Part shown: one piece after another, positions 22,890-28,997 of the stretch
Layout of the letters: the number at the start of each line of letters is the position of its first letter
Numbering within the stretch: the first letter of the stretch is position 1
DNA from: Zetaproteobacteria bacterium
GTDB taxonomy: Bacteria > Pseudomonadota > Zetaproteobacteria > Mariprofundales > Mariprofundaceae
Assembly (NCBI GenBank): GCA_021545585.1
Contig: JAJRTF010000025.1
Coordinates: 1 to 32,608, forward strand
Length of the DNA: 32,608 nt
Direction of reading: 5' to 3'
Notes under the pieces: model-generated
What the model was told of the DNA's origin: nothing
The model's database searches: none
What the model saw: the letters and a program-made list of their open reading frames with translations, nothing else
Position numbers and translations under genes: made by a program

Positions 22890-22893
22890 AATT

Positions 22894-23352
22894 TTAGTCA
22901 CCCCATGCTTCGCGCTCTGCCGCTTTTTGGTCTTCTTTTTCTTGCAATGATGATTTAATTTCATCTTCACTTGATTCGATAAGACTTGTATATTCAATAT
23001 CCGCATCGGGATCAAGGCTTTCTCTGATATATTTGTAAATCTGCAAAGCTTCTTCAGCAGTAAAATCAATGTCGTCAAAATCTGATTCATACATTTGTTC
23101 AATCTTTGCAATCACAGAATCTGTTCCTGCGATCTCTTCCATTGAAATTTCTTCGCATGGCATACTATAATCGTTCTGATAAAAACTATGCCCGGCCTGA
23201 TAATTGACATGGTACTCTTTATCATTGACTTTTAGAGTAGTAAATACGTCAACATTACTGTAAATGTATTCGCTGTGTGTGTTTCCTCCGCATTTTTGCG
23301 AATCATGATAGATACTTTCGAATGCTGTGTGGCTAATGTTTAGTTTTGTCAT
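22894..23352 (-). CDS. Orphan acidic protein, anti-defence candidate (152 aa)
   Basis: Starts MTKLNISHTAFESIYHDSQK and ends in a long acidic helix (EDEIKSSLQEKEDQKAAERE). The middle has KVNDKEYHVNYQAGHSFYQN and FDDIDFTAEEALQIYKYI. It is small, strongly acidic and AT-rich, unlike its structural-gene neighbours, with no recognised domain. ATG 23352 is chosen because GGGAG lies 8 bases before it. It has its own strong promoter and structured leader (see 23353-23440) and ends at the bidirectional terminator. Size, charge, orphan status and neighbours (CRISPR-repeat sRNA, HTH regulator) make it an anti-CRISPR or other counter-defence candidate; no known Acr is recognised. Confidence 0.7.
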   Translation of the reverse strand: MTKLNISHTAFESIYHDSQKCGGNTHSEYIYSNVDVFTTLKVNDKEYHVNYQAGHSFYQNDYSMPCEEISMEEIAGTDSVIAKIEQMYESDFDDIDFTAEEALQIYKYIRESLDPDADIEYTSLIESSEDEIKSSLQEKEDQKAAEREAWGD

Positions 23353-23440
23353 TTTAATCTCCCGCACCCCGTTAGCCGGTGCCGCTTTGGTTTCCCTTTC
23401 GGGATACGGTAATTTTACGCTTTATGCGTAAGCTTATCAA
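23353..23440 (-). promoter_or_regulatory. Promoter, operator and structured leader, copy 2
   Basis: -35 TTGATA (23440-23435), 17-bp spacer, -10 TAAAAT (23417-23412). The palindrome TTACGCATAAAGCGTAA (23431-23415) fills the spacer. The RNA is predicted to start A at 23405 directly before the hairpin TCCC-GAAA-GGGA (23404-23393, GNRA loop). A second hairpin GCACC...GGTGC (23382-23364) lies just before the GGGAG ribosome site. The same cassette precedes the gene at 23636. Confidence 0.78.
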
Positions 23441-23464
23441 GCACTTTATGCATGTTTATTTTGC

Positions 23465-23489
23465 CGATGTTTGAATTCAAGCTTGACCT
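23465..23489 (-). repeat. 25-bp duplication of the HTH gene start region
   Basis: Minus strand reads AGGTCAAGC, T, then TGAATTCAAACATCG; at 22774-22750 the HTH gene 5' end has the same bases except for A at the marked position, which changes its ATG into TTG here. It is therefore a dead copy of a gene start and marks an old duplication or insertion junction. Confidence 0.8.
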
Positions 23490-23495
23490 ATCTGT

Positions 23496-23639
23496 TTAGC
23501 ATTCAATATATTGTTTCACCTTCTCAATCGGTGCGCCCCCAACGGTGGAAACAAAATAGGAGTTTGTCCAAAGGGTGGGTAGTTTGGTCGTCAAGTGTTT
23601 GAACTCTTGTCTTAGCAATCGACTACTCCTCCCCTTCAT
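23496..23639 (-). pseudogene. IS200/IS605-family TnpA remnant (C-terminal part)
   Basis: A 47-codon frame MKGRSSRLLRQEFKHLTTKL, then PTLWTNSYFVSTVGGAPIEK and VKQYIEC. It matches the end of Y1 (HUH) transposases: the KGRSSR..RQEF helix, LWTxSYFVSTVGG strand and VKQYIE helix with the catalytic Tyr. The N-terminal two thirds, including HUH, are missing, so it is inactive. Its first ATG overlaps the stop of the 113-residue orphan gene (ATGA). It indicates that a single-stranded-DNA transposon once landed in this island. Confidence 0.82.
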
Positions 23640-23977
23640 TTGCTTGATAGGCCGATGTATTCCGCATTAAAAGCTTGAGATGTGTTTAGTATGCGCTTAA
23701 ACTCTTTAATAGTTGCTTTGAACTCATCAATGTTTTCACTAGACGCAAGCTGGAAAAGATGCTCAAACAATTTTGCACTTGTCAGCATCGACCGCTGTTC
23801 AAATGTGTAGTCATTCTTTGAGTGCATCATTTCCTCATCATTGAGAAGCTTTTCAACACAATCGTTGATTGACTCTATCAGAGTCCAGTCTTCAATCTGC
23901 GTTCCTGTGAAATAATTATTTGACGTTTTGACTGCATACAGTCCATATTTGAATCCAGTCATTTTTGTGTTGTTCAT
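23636..23977 (-). CDS. Orphan protein, anti-defence candidate (113 aa)
   Basis: Start MNNTKMTGFKYGLYAVKTSN; mostly alpha-helical afterwards (WTLIESINDCVEKLLNDEEM, AKLFEHLFQLASSENIDEFK). AT-rich, acidic, no domain recognised, no signal or membrane segment. GGAG lies 8 bases before ATG 23977. It is expressed from copy 1 of the duplicated promoter-leader. It is not similar to the other orphan gene, so the control cassette, not the protein, is duplicated. An anti-defence or other moron role is inferred from context only. Confidence 0.7.
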   Translation of the reverse strand: MNNTKMTGFKYGLYAVKTSNNYFTGTQIEDWTLIESINDCVEKLLNDEEMMHSKNDYTFEQRSMLTSAKLFEHLFQLASSENIDEFKATIKEFKRILNTSQAFNAEYIGLSSK

Positions 23978-24066
23978 CTTTAATCTCCTGCACCCCGTCA
24001 GCCGGTGCCGCTTTGATTTCCCTCTCGGGATAGATGTATATTACGCTTTATGAGTAATCGCGTCAA
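23978..24066 (-). promoter_or_regulatory. Promoter, operator and structured leader, copy 1
   Basis: -35 TTGACG (24066-24061), 17-bp spacer, -10 TAATAT (24043-24038), close to consensus. The spacer holds TTACTCATAAAGCGTAA (24057-24041), one base off the perfect palindrome of copy 2. The leader starts at the hairpin TCCC-GAGA-GGGA (24030-24019; GNRA loop kept) and has the GCACC...GGTGC hairpin (24008-23990) before GGAG. Confidence 0.78.
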
Positions 24067-24081
24067 GCGTTTCTGCATGTT

Positions 24082-24354
24082 TTATTTTTTTCGGCGGTTG
24101 ACGATCTGGCGGATGCGGCGCGGGGTCAGGTGGTATGCAGCAGCCAGGCGATCCACGCTCATGCCATCCCGATAGCGCCGGCGGATATCGACATCGCGCG
24201 TGCGGCCTTTGGCCGATGCGATATAGACATCGCCGGCCCAGTCGCGGCGGGTTTCCACTTCGATATTCATCAACACTTGCGGCGGCACCACATCCGCGCC
24301 CAATGATTCCGCCAGGCGCTGGATGATATCGGCAACGATGTCGTTTTCAGCCAT
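24082..24354 (-). CDS. Mor-family HTH protein
   Basis: A 90-residue protein: N-terminal helix (MAENDIVADIIQRLAESLGA), a strand RRDWAGDVYIAS in the place of Mor's WGG..IYIPK, then RDVDIRRRYRDGMSVDRLAA and YHLTPRRIRQIVNRRKK, a clear HTH as in Mor/C transcription activators. It overlaps the large terminase stop by 8 bases. Mor activates middle transcription in Mu; in this late-operon place it may control late or island genes, or be a DNA-binding packaging accessory. It appears complete, unlike the relative near cro. Confidence 0.8.
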   Translation of the reverse strand: MAENDIVADIIQRLAESLGADVVPPQVLMNIEVETRRDWAGDVYIASAKGRTRDVDIRRRYRDGMSVDRLAAAYHLTPRRIRQIVNRRKK

Positions 24355-26359
24355 TCACAAAGCCACCGCCACGGCGGCGGCGTTGGCGGTGGCGCAGGCC
24401 GCGTTTGCGTACCGGCTCCGGCTCGCCTGGCGTCCCGCTGCTGTCGCCATCGTCTGGCGCGTCTGCCACCACCTCGGCATCCGCCGGTTCCAGCATATCA
24501 GCCAGGCGTTTCCAATAGCGCGGATACGGGTCACCCTTGCGCGTCCTGCCAATCATCACTTCGCGGTGATCGCCGATGGCCCAGGCATAGACCAGGGTGT
24601 CGAGCGGTTCGTTGCGTTTGTATTTACTGCCGATGCGCGGGATGTAGCGTTTTTTTGTTTCATCGTACACTTCCGACAGCACGCCGTTGTAATACTCCTC
24701 GCTCATATCGAGTGGAAAACGGAACACGCGCTCATGCACCGGGCGCTTTTCATCGCTGGATAGATTGCGGAAAATGAAATGCTTGCAGTATTCGGTGCCG
24801 ACATTCCATGTGCAGTAGCCGCGCCGCACCACTTTGCCGCGCCGGTCTTTGGTCGGGTAGCTGCCACTGGTGGCAATGGCGCGATACATGCGCGTGGTGC
24901 TACCCTGAATAGCATACACCTTGACCTGTAGCGACGGGCGCATGACAAAATCGCGCACCTCTTTGGCGCGATGGCCGCGACTGTCCACCGCCACGGCACG
25001 CAGGCGCATGGTTTTGCCGTAGCTGTTAGTCATCGGCTTGTTGATTTCCGCCTCCAGCTCATCCCATACCTGCGTGCCGGCGGTATCGCCGAAAATCTGG
25101 CCGTGATCAATGATGGCGTGGCGGATGCGCTCGCCATCCCACGACCAGCCGAGTCGGGTATATTCCAGCCATGTATCCTGCGTATCCACGCCCATGGTAA
25201 TCACCAGCACGCCTGGCGGGATCACGCCATGCTCGTAGCCGTCCGCCGCCGCGCGCTGCATCATTTCAGCCGTTTCCACCGTGGTGCGTTCGTCGCGCCA
25301 TGTTTCGCCCAGGTAGGAATTGACAAACACCTGCAATGATTCCTTGTCACCCGATTTCAGGATGCGGCGGAACATGCGCACCAGATCGAGCCATGACGGC
25401 CCCAGGCCTGGCGATGCGTACAGGCTGGAAATGTGATAGCTGCGGTGGCGTTTGATCTCCGGGCGCTGCGGCTTCCAGTAGGCCGTGCCGCCGTGGCCGC
25501 GTTCGGCGAACATGGCCGGCTTGTGTTTCTCCTCGATCTCGCTGCCGCAATGCTCGCAGACATACCATGCTTCGGTCAGCGCATCGTCGGCAAACAGCTG
25601 ATCCATTTTGAGCACCAGATATTCGGCGCAGTGCGGGCACTGGACATGATACTGCCGGCCATCGCCGGCATCGCATTCGCGCTTGATCAGGCTGGCCCCT
25701 TCAATGGTGGGTGTGCTGGCCTTGAGATATTTGTATGAGCGCGCGAATGCTTTGAAACGGGTGCGGCCCAGCTCCACCGGGTCGCCCTCATTGCGGATGG
25801 TGGCCGGGAAGCGATCCAGATCATCCAGCAGCACGACGCGGACGGATTTCTGCGCATAGGAATTCGGCGAATTACCGCCGGCCAGATAGAGCGTGGCGGC
25901 GCCGTAATCGATGGCGTCCTGGGTGTTTGAAGTCGAGCGGCTGCGCCGATCCACCAGATCGCGGATGCATTCGGTGTGTTCCAGCATCGGATTGAGTTTC
26001 TGGATGCGCCAGGTGGTGCGCGATTCGATGGTCGGCATCAACACCATCACCGGCCATGGCGCATAGTCCATATAATAGCCGATGGTGGAGATAAACGGCC
26101 CCTCGGTAATACCGACCTGCGAGGCTTTCATGATGGTGATTTCACGCACCGGCGATGAATCGGACAGGCAATCCATGATTTCACGCAACATCGGATTGCG
26201 CGCCGTGCGCCAGCGCCCCGGCTCGGGCGAGCCTTTGGTGGACAGCACCCGATGCGCATCGGCCCATTCGGAAACCGTCAGCCGCTTGCGCGGGCGGAAT
26301 CCCTTGATCGCCGCGCGCATGGCGATGCCGTATCCGTCTGCCAGGCCAGAATCAGTCAA
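24347..26359 (-). CDS. Terminase large subunit (lambda gpA-like)
   Basis: A ~670-residue packaging ATPase-nuclease. The gpA-type N-terminus has LTVSEWADAHRVLSTKGSPE then PGRW; the Walker A-like motif is MKASQVGITE (~77-86), with the Walker B-like VRVVLLDDLDRFP. A zinc-ribbon pair lies in VQCPHCAEYL and YVCEHCGSEI. The nuclease domain starts ITMGVDTQDTWLEYTRLGWS, followed by WPYPRYWK-like DPYPRYWKRLA. The C-terminus is Arg-rich. The frame starts with TTG 26359; ATG 26320 is the alternative, and neither has a good ribosome site because repeat copy B sits immediately upstream. Functions with the small subunit at 26412. Confidence 0.93.
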   Translation of the reverse strand: MTDSGLADGYGIAMRAAIKGFRPRKRLTVSEWADAHRVLSTKGSPEPGRWRTARNPMLREIMDCLSDSSPVREITIMKASQVGITEGPFISTIGYYMDYAPWPVMVLMPTIESRTTWRIQKLNPMLEHTECIRDLVDRRSRSTSNTQDAIDYGAATLYLAGGNSPNSYAQKSVRVVLLDDLDRFPATIRNEGDPVELGRTRFKAFARSYKYLKASTPTIEGASLIKRECDAGDGRQYHVQCPHCAEYLVLKMDQLFADDALTEAWYVCEHCGSEIEEKHKPAMFAERGHGGTAYWKPQRPEIKRHRSYHISSLYASPGLGPSWLDLVRMFRRILKSGDKESLQVFVNSYLGETWRDERTTVETAEMMQRAAADGYEHGVIPPGVLVITMGVDTQDTWLEYTRLGWSWDGERIRHAIIDHGQIFGDTAGTQVWDELEAEINKPMTNSYGKTMRLRAVAVDSRGHRAKEVRDFVMRPSLQVKVYAIQGSTTRMYRAIATSGSYPTKDRRGKVVRRGYCTWNVGTEYCKHFIFRNLSSDEKRPVHERVFRFPLDMSEEYYNGVLSEVYDETKKRYIPRIGSKYKRNEPLDTLVYAWAIGDHREVMIGRTRKGDPYPRYWKRLADMLEPADAEVVADAPDDGDSSGTPGEPEPVRKRGLRHRQRRRRGGGFVNG

Positions 26360-26365
26360 AATCTT

Positions 26366-26414
26366 TTCACCGCAGAGTACGCAGAGTTCCGCAGAGTACA
26401 GTCAAAATCATTTA
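26366..26414 (+). repeat. CGCAGAG-type dispersed repeat, copy B
   Basis: TTCACCGCAGAGTACGCAGA, then GTTCCGCAGAG and GTCAAAATCATTTA. It spans the whole gap between the two terminase genes and supplies the stop codon (TAA, 26414-26412) of the small subunit. It has three CGCAGAG submotifs. Confidence 0.9.
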
Positions 26415-26999
26415 TGCCTCTTTACCGGCCAGTGCGCCGAGTTTTCGGCACAGTTCGGATTGCAGATTCTCGAAATGCTCCCCAAGCAGTGCATGGATGG
26501 CGTCCACATCATCCTCACCGGCCAGTTCGGCGGCGATCTGGTCGCGCAAATGATCCATCGATATGCGCAGCTGGTTCCACTGCGCCGCAAACGCGCGCCG
26601 GACATCGGCCTCATCAACCAGCTTGCCGATTTCTTTTTCATACTGCATTTTGGCCTGACGCGCGGCATAGGACTCTTTCAGAGCGCGGGCAACCTGGTAT
26701 GACATGACTGCCTTATCTTCTTTGACTTCATCACGGGCTGCATCGGTTTCTTTTTCCGGTGGCGCGGTGGCGGTTTCTTTTTCTGGCGACTGGCGCGATT
26801 GCTTCCAGCGCTTTTTGACATCGTCGCGGTTCTGGTCAGCCGTGGCGGCGATCAAATCCAGCGATGCATCGACCACGACAAATGATTTTCGACCGCGTTT
26901 TTCCATGACCAGCCGATCATTGTGCTTGAGCTCGGTCACATAGGAGCGCGACCAGCCGTTGTTGCGGGCGAATTCCGCCTGGCTTACCAGATTTGCCAT
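26412..26999 (-). CDS. Terminase small subunit (Nu1-like)
   Basis: A 195-residue protein. The N-terminal Nu1-type winged HTH is MANLVSQAEFARNNGWSRSY then VTELKHNDRLVMEKRGRKSF; the middle is a charged linker (PEKETATAPPEKETD). The C-terminal helices (YEKEIGKLVDEADVRRAFAA, HLRDQIAAELAGEDDVDAIH) resemble the gpNu1 region that binds the large subunit. It recognises phage DNA for packaging. GGAG precedes ATG 26999 by 9 bases; the start overlaps the PLD-like gene by 16. Its stop codon lies in repeat copy B. Confidence 0.88.
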   Translation of the reverse strand: MANLVSQAEFARNNGWSRSYVTELKHNDRLVMEKRGRKSFVVVDASLDLIAATADQNRDDVKKRWKQSRQSPEKETATAPPEKETDAARDEVKEDKAVMSYQVARALKESYAARQAKMQYEKEIGKLVDEADVRRAFAAQWNQLRISMDHLRDQIAAELAGEDDVDAIHALLGEHFENLQSELCRKLGALAGKEA

Positions 27000-27643
27000 G
27001 CCGGAAACTCCTTGTGATTAAATGCCTTGATGCCATCGAAAAACGATTTGTAGAAATCGAACAGATCGGCGCAGACATGGATGGCGGTATTTTCGGTGCG
27101 CGGGTTGGTGTTAATGTTGGCGCTCGATTCGATGACGATATGTTGCGAGCCGGTATCAAACAGCATGATTTTGGAATGATTTTTGAATGTGGCCACGCGA
27201 CCGTCGCAAATGCGCACGGCGTCGCACAGGGCGGCGAATTCATCGGGGTATTGGTTGCAGAATATTTCACCTACATAGGCATCGACGCGATCTATCGTGC
27301 CGGACTCAATCCAGCCCGTGATGCGCTCGACATCCGGCATGGCCATGCACCAGGGGGAAAACAGCATGTAGTCAATCGGGTGGTTGCCGATGACGTGGGC
27401 GGCGAACGACATCGAATCGACATCGCCGCCGGAGATCACATGCCACGAATCGCCCGAATCAAACGATGGCGGCAGCACATCGGCCAGCACTGCCTCGGAT
27501 GCGGCGCGGCGTGTGATATGGCGCTGGCGCGTTTTTTGGGCGCGGGTTTTTTCTTTATGCCTTGTCTCTTTTTTCAAACCGGCTGCGATGGCATCGGCAT
27601 CGGCAAAATCGGACAAATCGAATAGCAGTGCGTCATTCATCAT
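26984..27643 (-). CDS. PLD-like domain protein upstream of terminase
   Basis: A 219-residue protein. The N-terminal 60 residues are basic (HKEKTRAQKTRQRHITRRAA). The rest resembles one phospholipase D-like unit: HVISGGDVDSMSF, MLFSPWCM, then the HxK motif in FKNHSKIMLFD (His ~156) followed by HIVIESSANINTNPRTEN. A single HxK implies that two copies dimerise for activity, as in small PLD-type nucleases. TTG/ATG/ATG starts lie close together (27646, 27643, 27640) behind AGGGG. Homologues sit beside terminase genes in related phages (recalled). A nuclease or DNA-end role is plausible. Confidence 0.72.
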   Translation of the reverse strand: MMNDALLFDLSDFADADAIAAGLKKETRHKEKTRAQKTRQRHITRRAASEAVLADVLPPSFDSGDSWHVISGGDVDSMSFAAHVIGNHPIDYMLFSPWCMAMPDVERITGWIESGTIDRVDAYVGEIFCNQYPDEFAALCDAVRICDGRVATFKNHSKIMLFDTGSQHIVIESSANINTNPRTENTAIHVCADLFDFYKSFFDGIKAFNHKEFPAWQIW

Positions 27644-27660
27644 CAACCCCTAAAACCTTG

Positions 27661-27707
27661 CACCGCAGAGTACGCAGAGTTTCGCAGAGTACCGTCAAAA
27701 TCATTTA
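27661..27707 (+). repeat. CGCAGAG-type dispersed repeat, copy C
   Basis: CACCGCAGAGTACGCAGAGT, then TTCGCAGAG and GTCAAAATCATTTA. It provides the TAA stop (27707-27705) of the 79-residue gene, exactly as copy B does for the small terminase gene. It is nearly identical to copy B over its length. Confidence 0.9.
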
Positions 27708-27944
27708 ACGATTTCTACGTCTTGCTTGCTTAGCTACACGACGGGCTTCCTGCCGACGCTTCCGTGCAAACTTTGACAGTTTTCCGCCGGATGATTTGCT
27801 AACAAATGCCGATTTATTTCCGTTCAGCTTGACCTTTGCGGCATGCTGTAATTCAATCGGCAGCGGCTCAAAACCATGTGCCAGAGCATTTATCATTTCA
27901 GTCTCATTCTCTAATAATCTAATTTCTCCAGTTTCACATTGCAT
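27705..27944 (-). CDS. Small basic protein between inverted repeats (79 aa)
   Basis: Start MQCETGEIRLLENETEMINA; the C-terminal half is strongly basic (KFARKRRQEARRVAKQARRR). GGAG lies 7 bases before ATG 27944. A nucleic-acid-binding role is likely from the charge, but the family is not recognised. The gene is bracketed by repeat copy C (direct, giving its stop) and copy D (inverted, just upstream of its ribosome site), so it looks like a one-gene cassette between inverted repeats. Confidence 0.65.
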   Translation of the reverse strand: MQCETGEIRLLENETEMINALAHGFEPLPIELQHAAKVKLNGNKSAFVSKSSGGKLSKFARKRRQEARRVAKQARRRNR

Positions 27945-27969
27945 AATTATTCTCCTTTTTTTTGGTTTT

Positions 27970-28012
27970 CCTCTGCGGAACTCTGCGTACTCTGCGGTGA
28001 AATCTTTTAACT
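27970..28012 (-). repeat. CGCAGAG-type dispersed repeat, copy D (inverted)
   Basis: On the minus strand: GTTAAAAGATTTCACCGCAG, then AGTACGCAGAG, TTCCGCAGAGG. Same core as copies A-C but reversed, so copies C and D form an inverted pair around the gene at 27705-27944. Confidence 0.9.
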
Positions 28013-28014
28013 TT

Positions 28015-28227
28015 TCATCCTGCGCACCTCACTTCGCCGGTTTGTTGTTGCCCGTTGATTTTGATGCCGTGCATCAGGGCGCAGCCCAGGCAATGGCTGC
28101 ACCCGAGCCATTCAACATGCACCCCCTCGCTGCCGAGCTGGTGCACACGCGGGCACTGCACCGACGGCATCGGCACCGGTCGCAGACTCGCCGTGCGCCA
28201 CTGGATCGGGCGGTGGGTGATGCCCAT
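28015..28227 (-). CDS. Small Cys-rich protein (70 aa)
   Basis: Start MGITHRPIQWRTASLRPVPM; the Cys/His pattern (VQCPRVHQLG ... VEWLGCSHCLGCALMHG) fits a small zinc-binding protein. The frame is open upstream to 28371, but ATG 28227 overlaps the stop of the two-TM gene as TGATG, which decides the start. Function unknown. It is the last of a string of small coupled early genes ahead of repeat copy D. Confidence 0.6.
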   Translation of the reverse strand: MGITHRPIQWRTASLRPVPMPSVQCPRVHQLGSEGVHVEWLGCSHCLGCALMHGIKINGQQQTGEVRCAG

Positions 28228-28367
28228 CAGAACGTCACCACAAACGTCAGACATGCGGCGGCAGTCCAATAGACTGTTTTCCGCCAGTCGCCATCGGCCA
28301 TATACAGCGCCGCACTGGCGAGATTGATTGCGATTAGCAAACTCGGAAAAAGCTGGGTGCGGGTCAT
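28227..28367 (-). CDS. 46-aa two-TM phage membrane protein
   Basis: MTRTQLFPSLLIAINLASAA, LYMADGDWRKTV, then YWTAAACLTFVVTF. Two hydrophobic helices flank a short loop with DGDWRK. The MTRTQLFP start and DGDWR(K/H)xxYW loop recur in small membrane proteins of many Pseudomonas/Burkholderia-type phages (recalled). GAGGTTG lies 6 bases before ATG 28367. Overlaps at both ends: ATGA with the upstream HTH-like gene and TGATG with the Cys-rich one. Confidence 0.8.
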   Translation of the reverse strand: MTRTQLFPSLLIAINLASAALYMADGDWRKTVYWTAAACLTFVVTF

Positions 28368-28558
28368 GCAAACAACCTCAGCGCCGGATGCAGGCCGGGC
28401 GTGCGGCGGGATTTTCTGGCCAGACAGACCGCGTTGGCGACCGAGCGCCAGTGCAGGCCGAATTGCCGCGCCGCCTGTTTGTGATCCATGTCCCCGGCCA
28501 GTACGGCGGACACGGCATGTTTCATGTTGGCTGTTTTCTCAGGATTCGCGATTGGCAT
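28364..28558 (-). CDS. Small HTH-like protein (64 aa)
   Basis: MPIANPEKTANMKHAVSAVL, then AGDMDHKQAARQFGLHWRSV ANAVCLARKS, which reads as a helix-turn-helix (KQAARQFGLHWRSV), with a basic tail. The start overlaps the upstream stop (TGATG) and is preceded by GGAGGTGAG. It is probably a DNA-binding regulator of the early region; homology to a named family is not certain. Confidence 0.65.
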   Translation of the reverse strand: MPIANPEKTANMKHAVSAVLAGDMDHKQAARQFGLHWRSVANAVCLARKSRRTPGLHPALRLFA

Positions 28559-28761
28559 CACTCACCTCCATTCAGCAGTTCCACGATCTCGTGGAATGCT
28601 TCCGCTTTGTCTTCATCCAGCTTGCAGATTCGGTTCAGAACCTCGGGCCATTTATCCGGCGGTATCAGATCGGTGTCTGTTCCTGTACGCTCTGCAATCG
28701 CATCAATCAGTGCGCTCATGGCCACGGTGACATCCATCATTTTATTTTGTATTCTGTTCAT
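28558..28761 (-). CDS. Small early phage protein (67 aa)
   Basis: MNRIQNKMMDVTVAMSALID, AIAERTGTDTDLIPPDKWPE, then VLNRICKLDEDKAEAFHEIV ELLNGGE. Helical and acidic. GGGAGG lies before ATG 28761, preferred over an in-frame start at 28788. It overlaps the upstream zinc-ribbon-like gene by ATGA. No family recognised. Confidence 0.65.
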   Translation of the reverse strand: MNRIQNKMMDVTVAMSALIDAIAERTGTDTDLIPPDKWPEVLNRICKLDEDKAEAFHEIVELLNGGE

Positions 28762-28997
28762 GCAGCCTCCCTGTGGTATTCGCGCCAAACGCGGCGCATG
28801 TTTTCCAGACGATTGCTATCCCATGCCGGCATCGCCTTCGCCGCTGCCTTTTCAGACGGGAACCGTTCGATATCCAGCACCTCATGCCCGAAACAGCACG
28901 GCCCGCCGTCCACCGCGCCGCCGGCGCTATCGCCGATCCACGCCTCGACCCAGTATGCCGCCCCGCATGTTCGGCATTCGATGATTGCGAGATTCAT
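28758..28997 (-). CDS. Zinc-ribbon-like early phage protein (79 aa)
   Basis: MNLAIIECRTCGAAYWVEAW, with Cys8-x2-Cys11 and a later CC pair (GGPCCFGHEVLDIERF), suggests a small zinc site. The C-terminus is helical and basic (RLENMRRVWREYHREA). The frame is open to 29075, but ATG 28997 overlaps the preceding stop as ATGA, which favours it. Function unknown. Confidence 0.7.
   Translation of the reverse strand: MNLAIIECRTCGAAYWVEAWIGDSAGGAVDGGPCCFGHEVLDIERFPSEKAAAKAMPAWDSNRLENMRRVWREYHREAA

Larger units (their letters stand above)
22802..22895 (+). ncRNA. Small RNA with type I-F CRISPR repeat, putative RNA anti-CRISPR (Racr)
   Basis: A ~90-nt transcript is predicted from the promoter at 22767 to the terminator at 22861-22889. 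It begins with a complete 28-nt type I-F repeat (GTTCACTGCC, hairpin CTGCC-GCACA-GGCAG, handle CTTAGAAA). Two bases later a degenerate repeat half follows (CTTCACTG, hairpin CTGCT-GTACA-AGCAG). The C-G to T-A change on both arms keeps the hairpin, showing selection for RNA structure. With no spacer it cannot guide interference. It fits phage solitary repeat units that mimic crRNA and sequester Cas6f/Cas7f. No cas gene is in the window. Function is inferred, not shown. Confidence 0.78.

Noticed and set aside
26993-27625. Plus-strand open frame of about 210 codons
   Set aside because: Shadow of the PLD-like gene, which has family motifs and coupled neighbours.
28254-28371. N-terminal extension of the Cys-rich gene to 118 codons
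   Set aside because: It overlaps the well-supported 46-aa two-TM gene in another frame; the TGATG-coupled start at 28227 is better.
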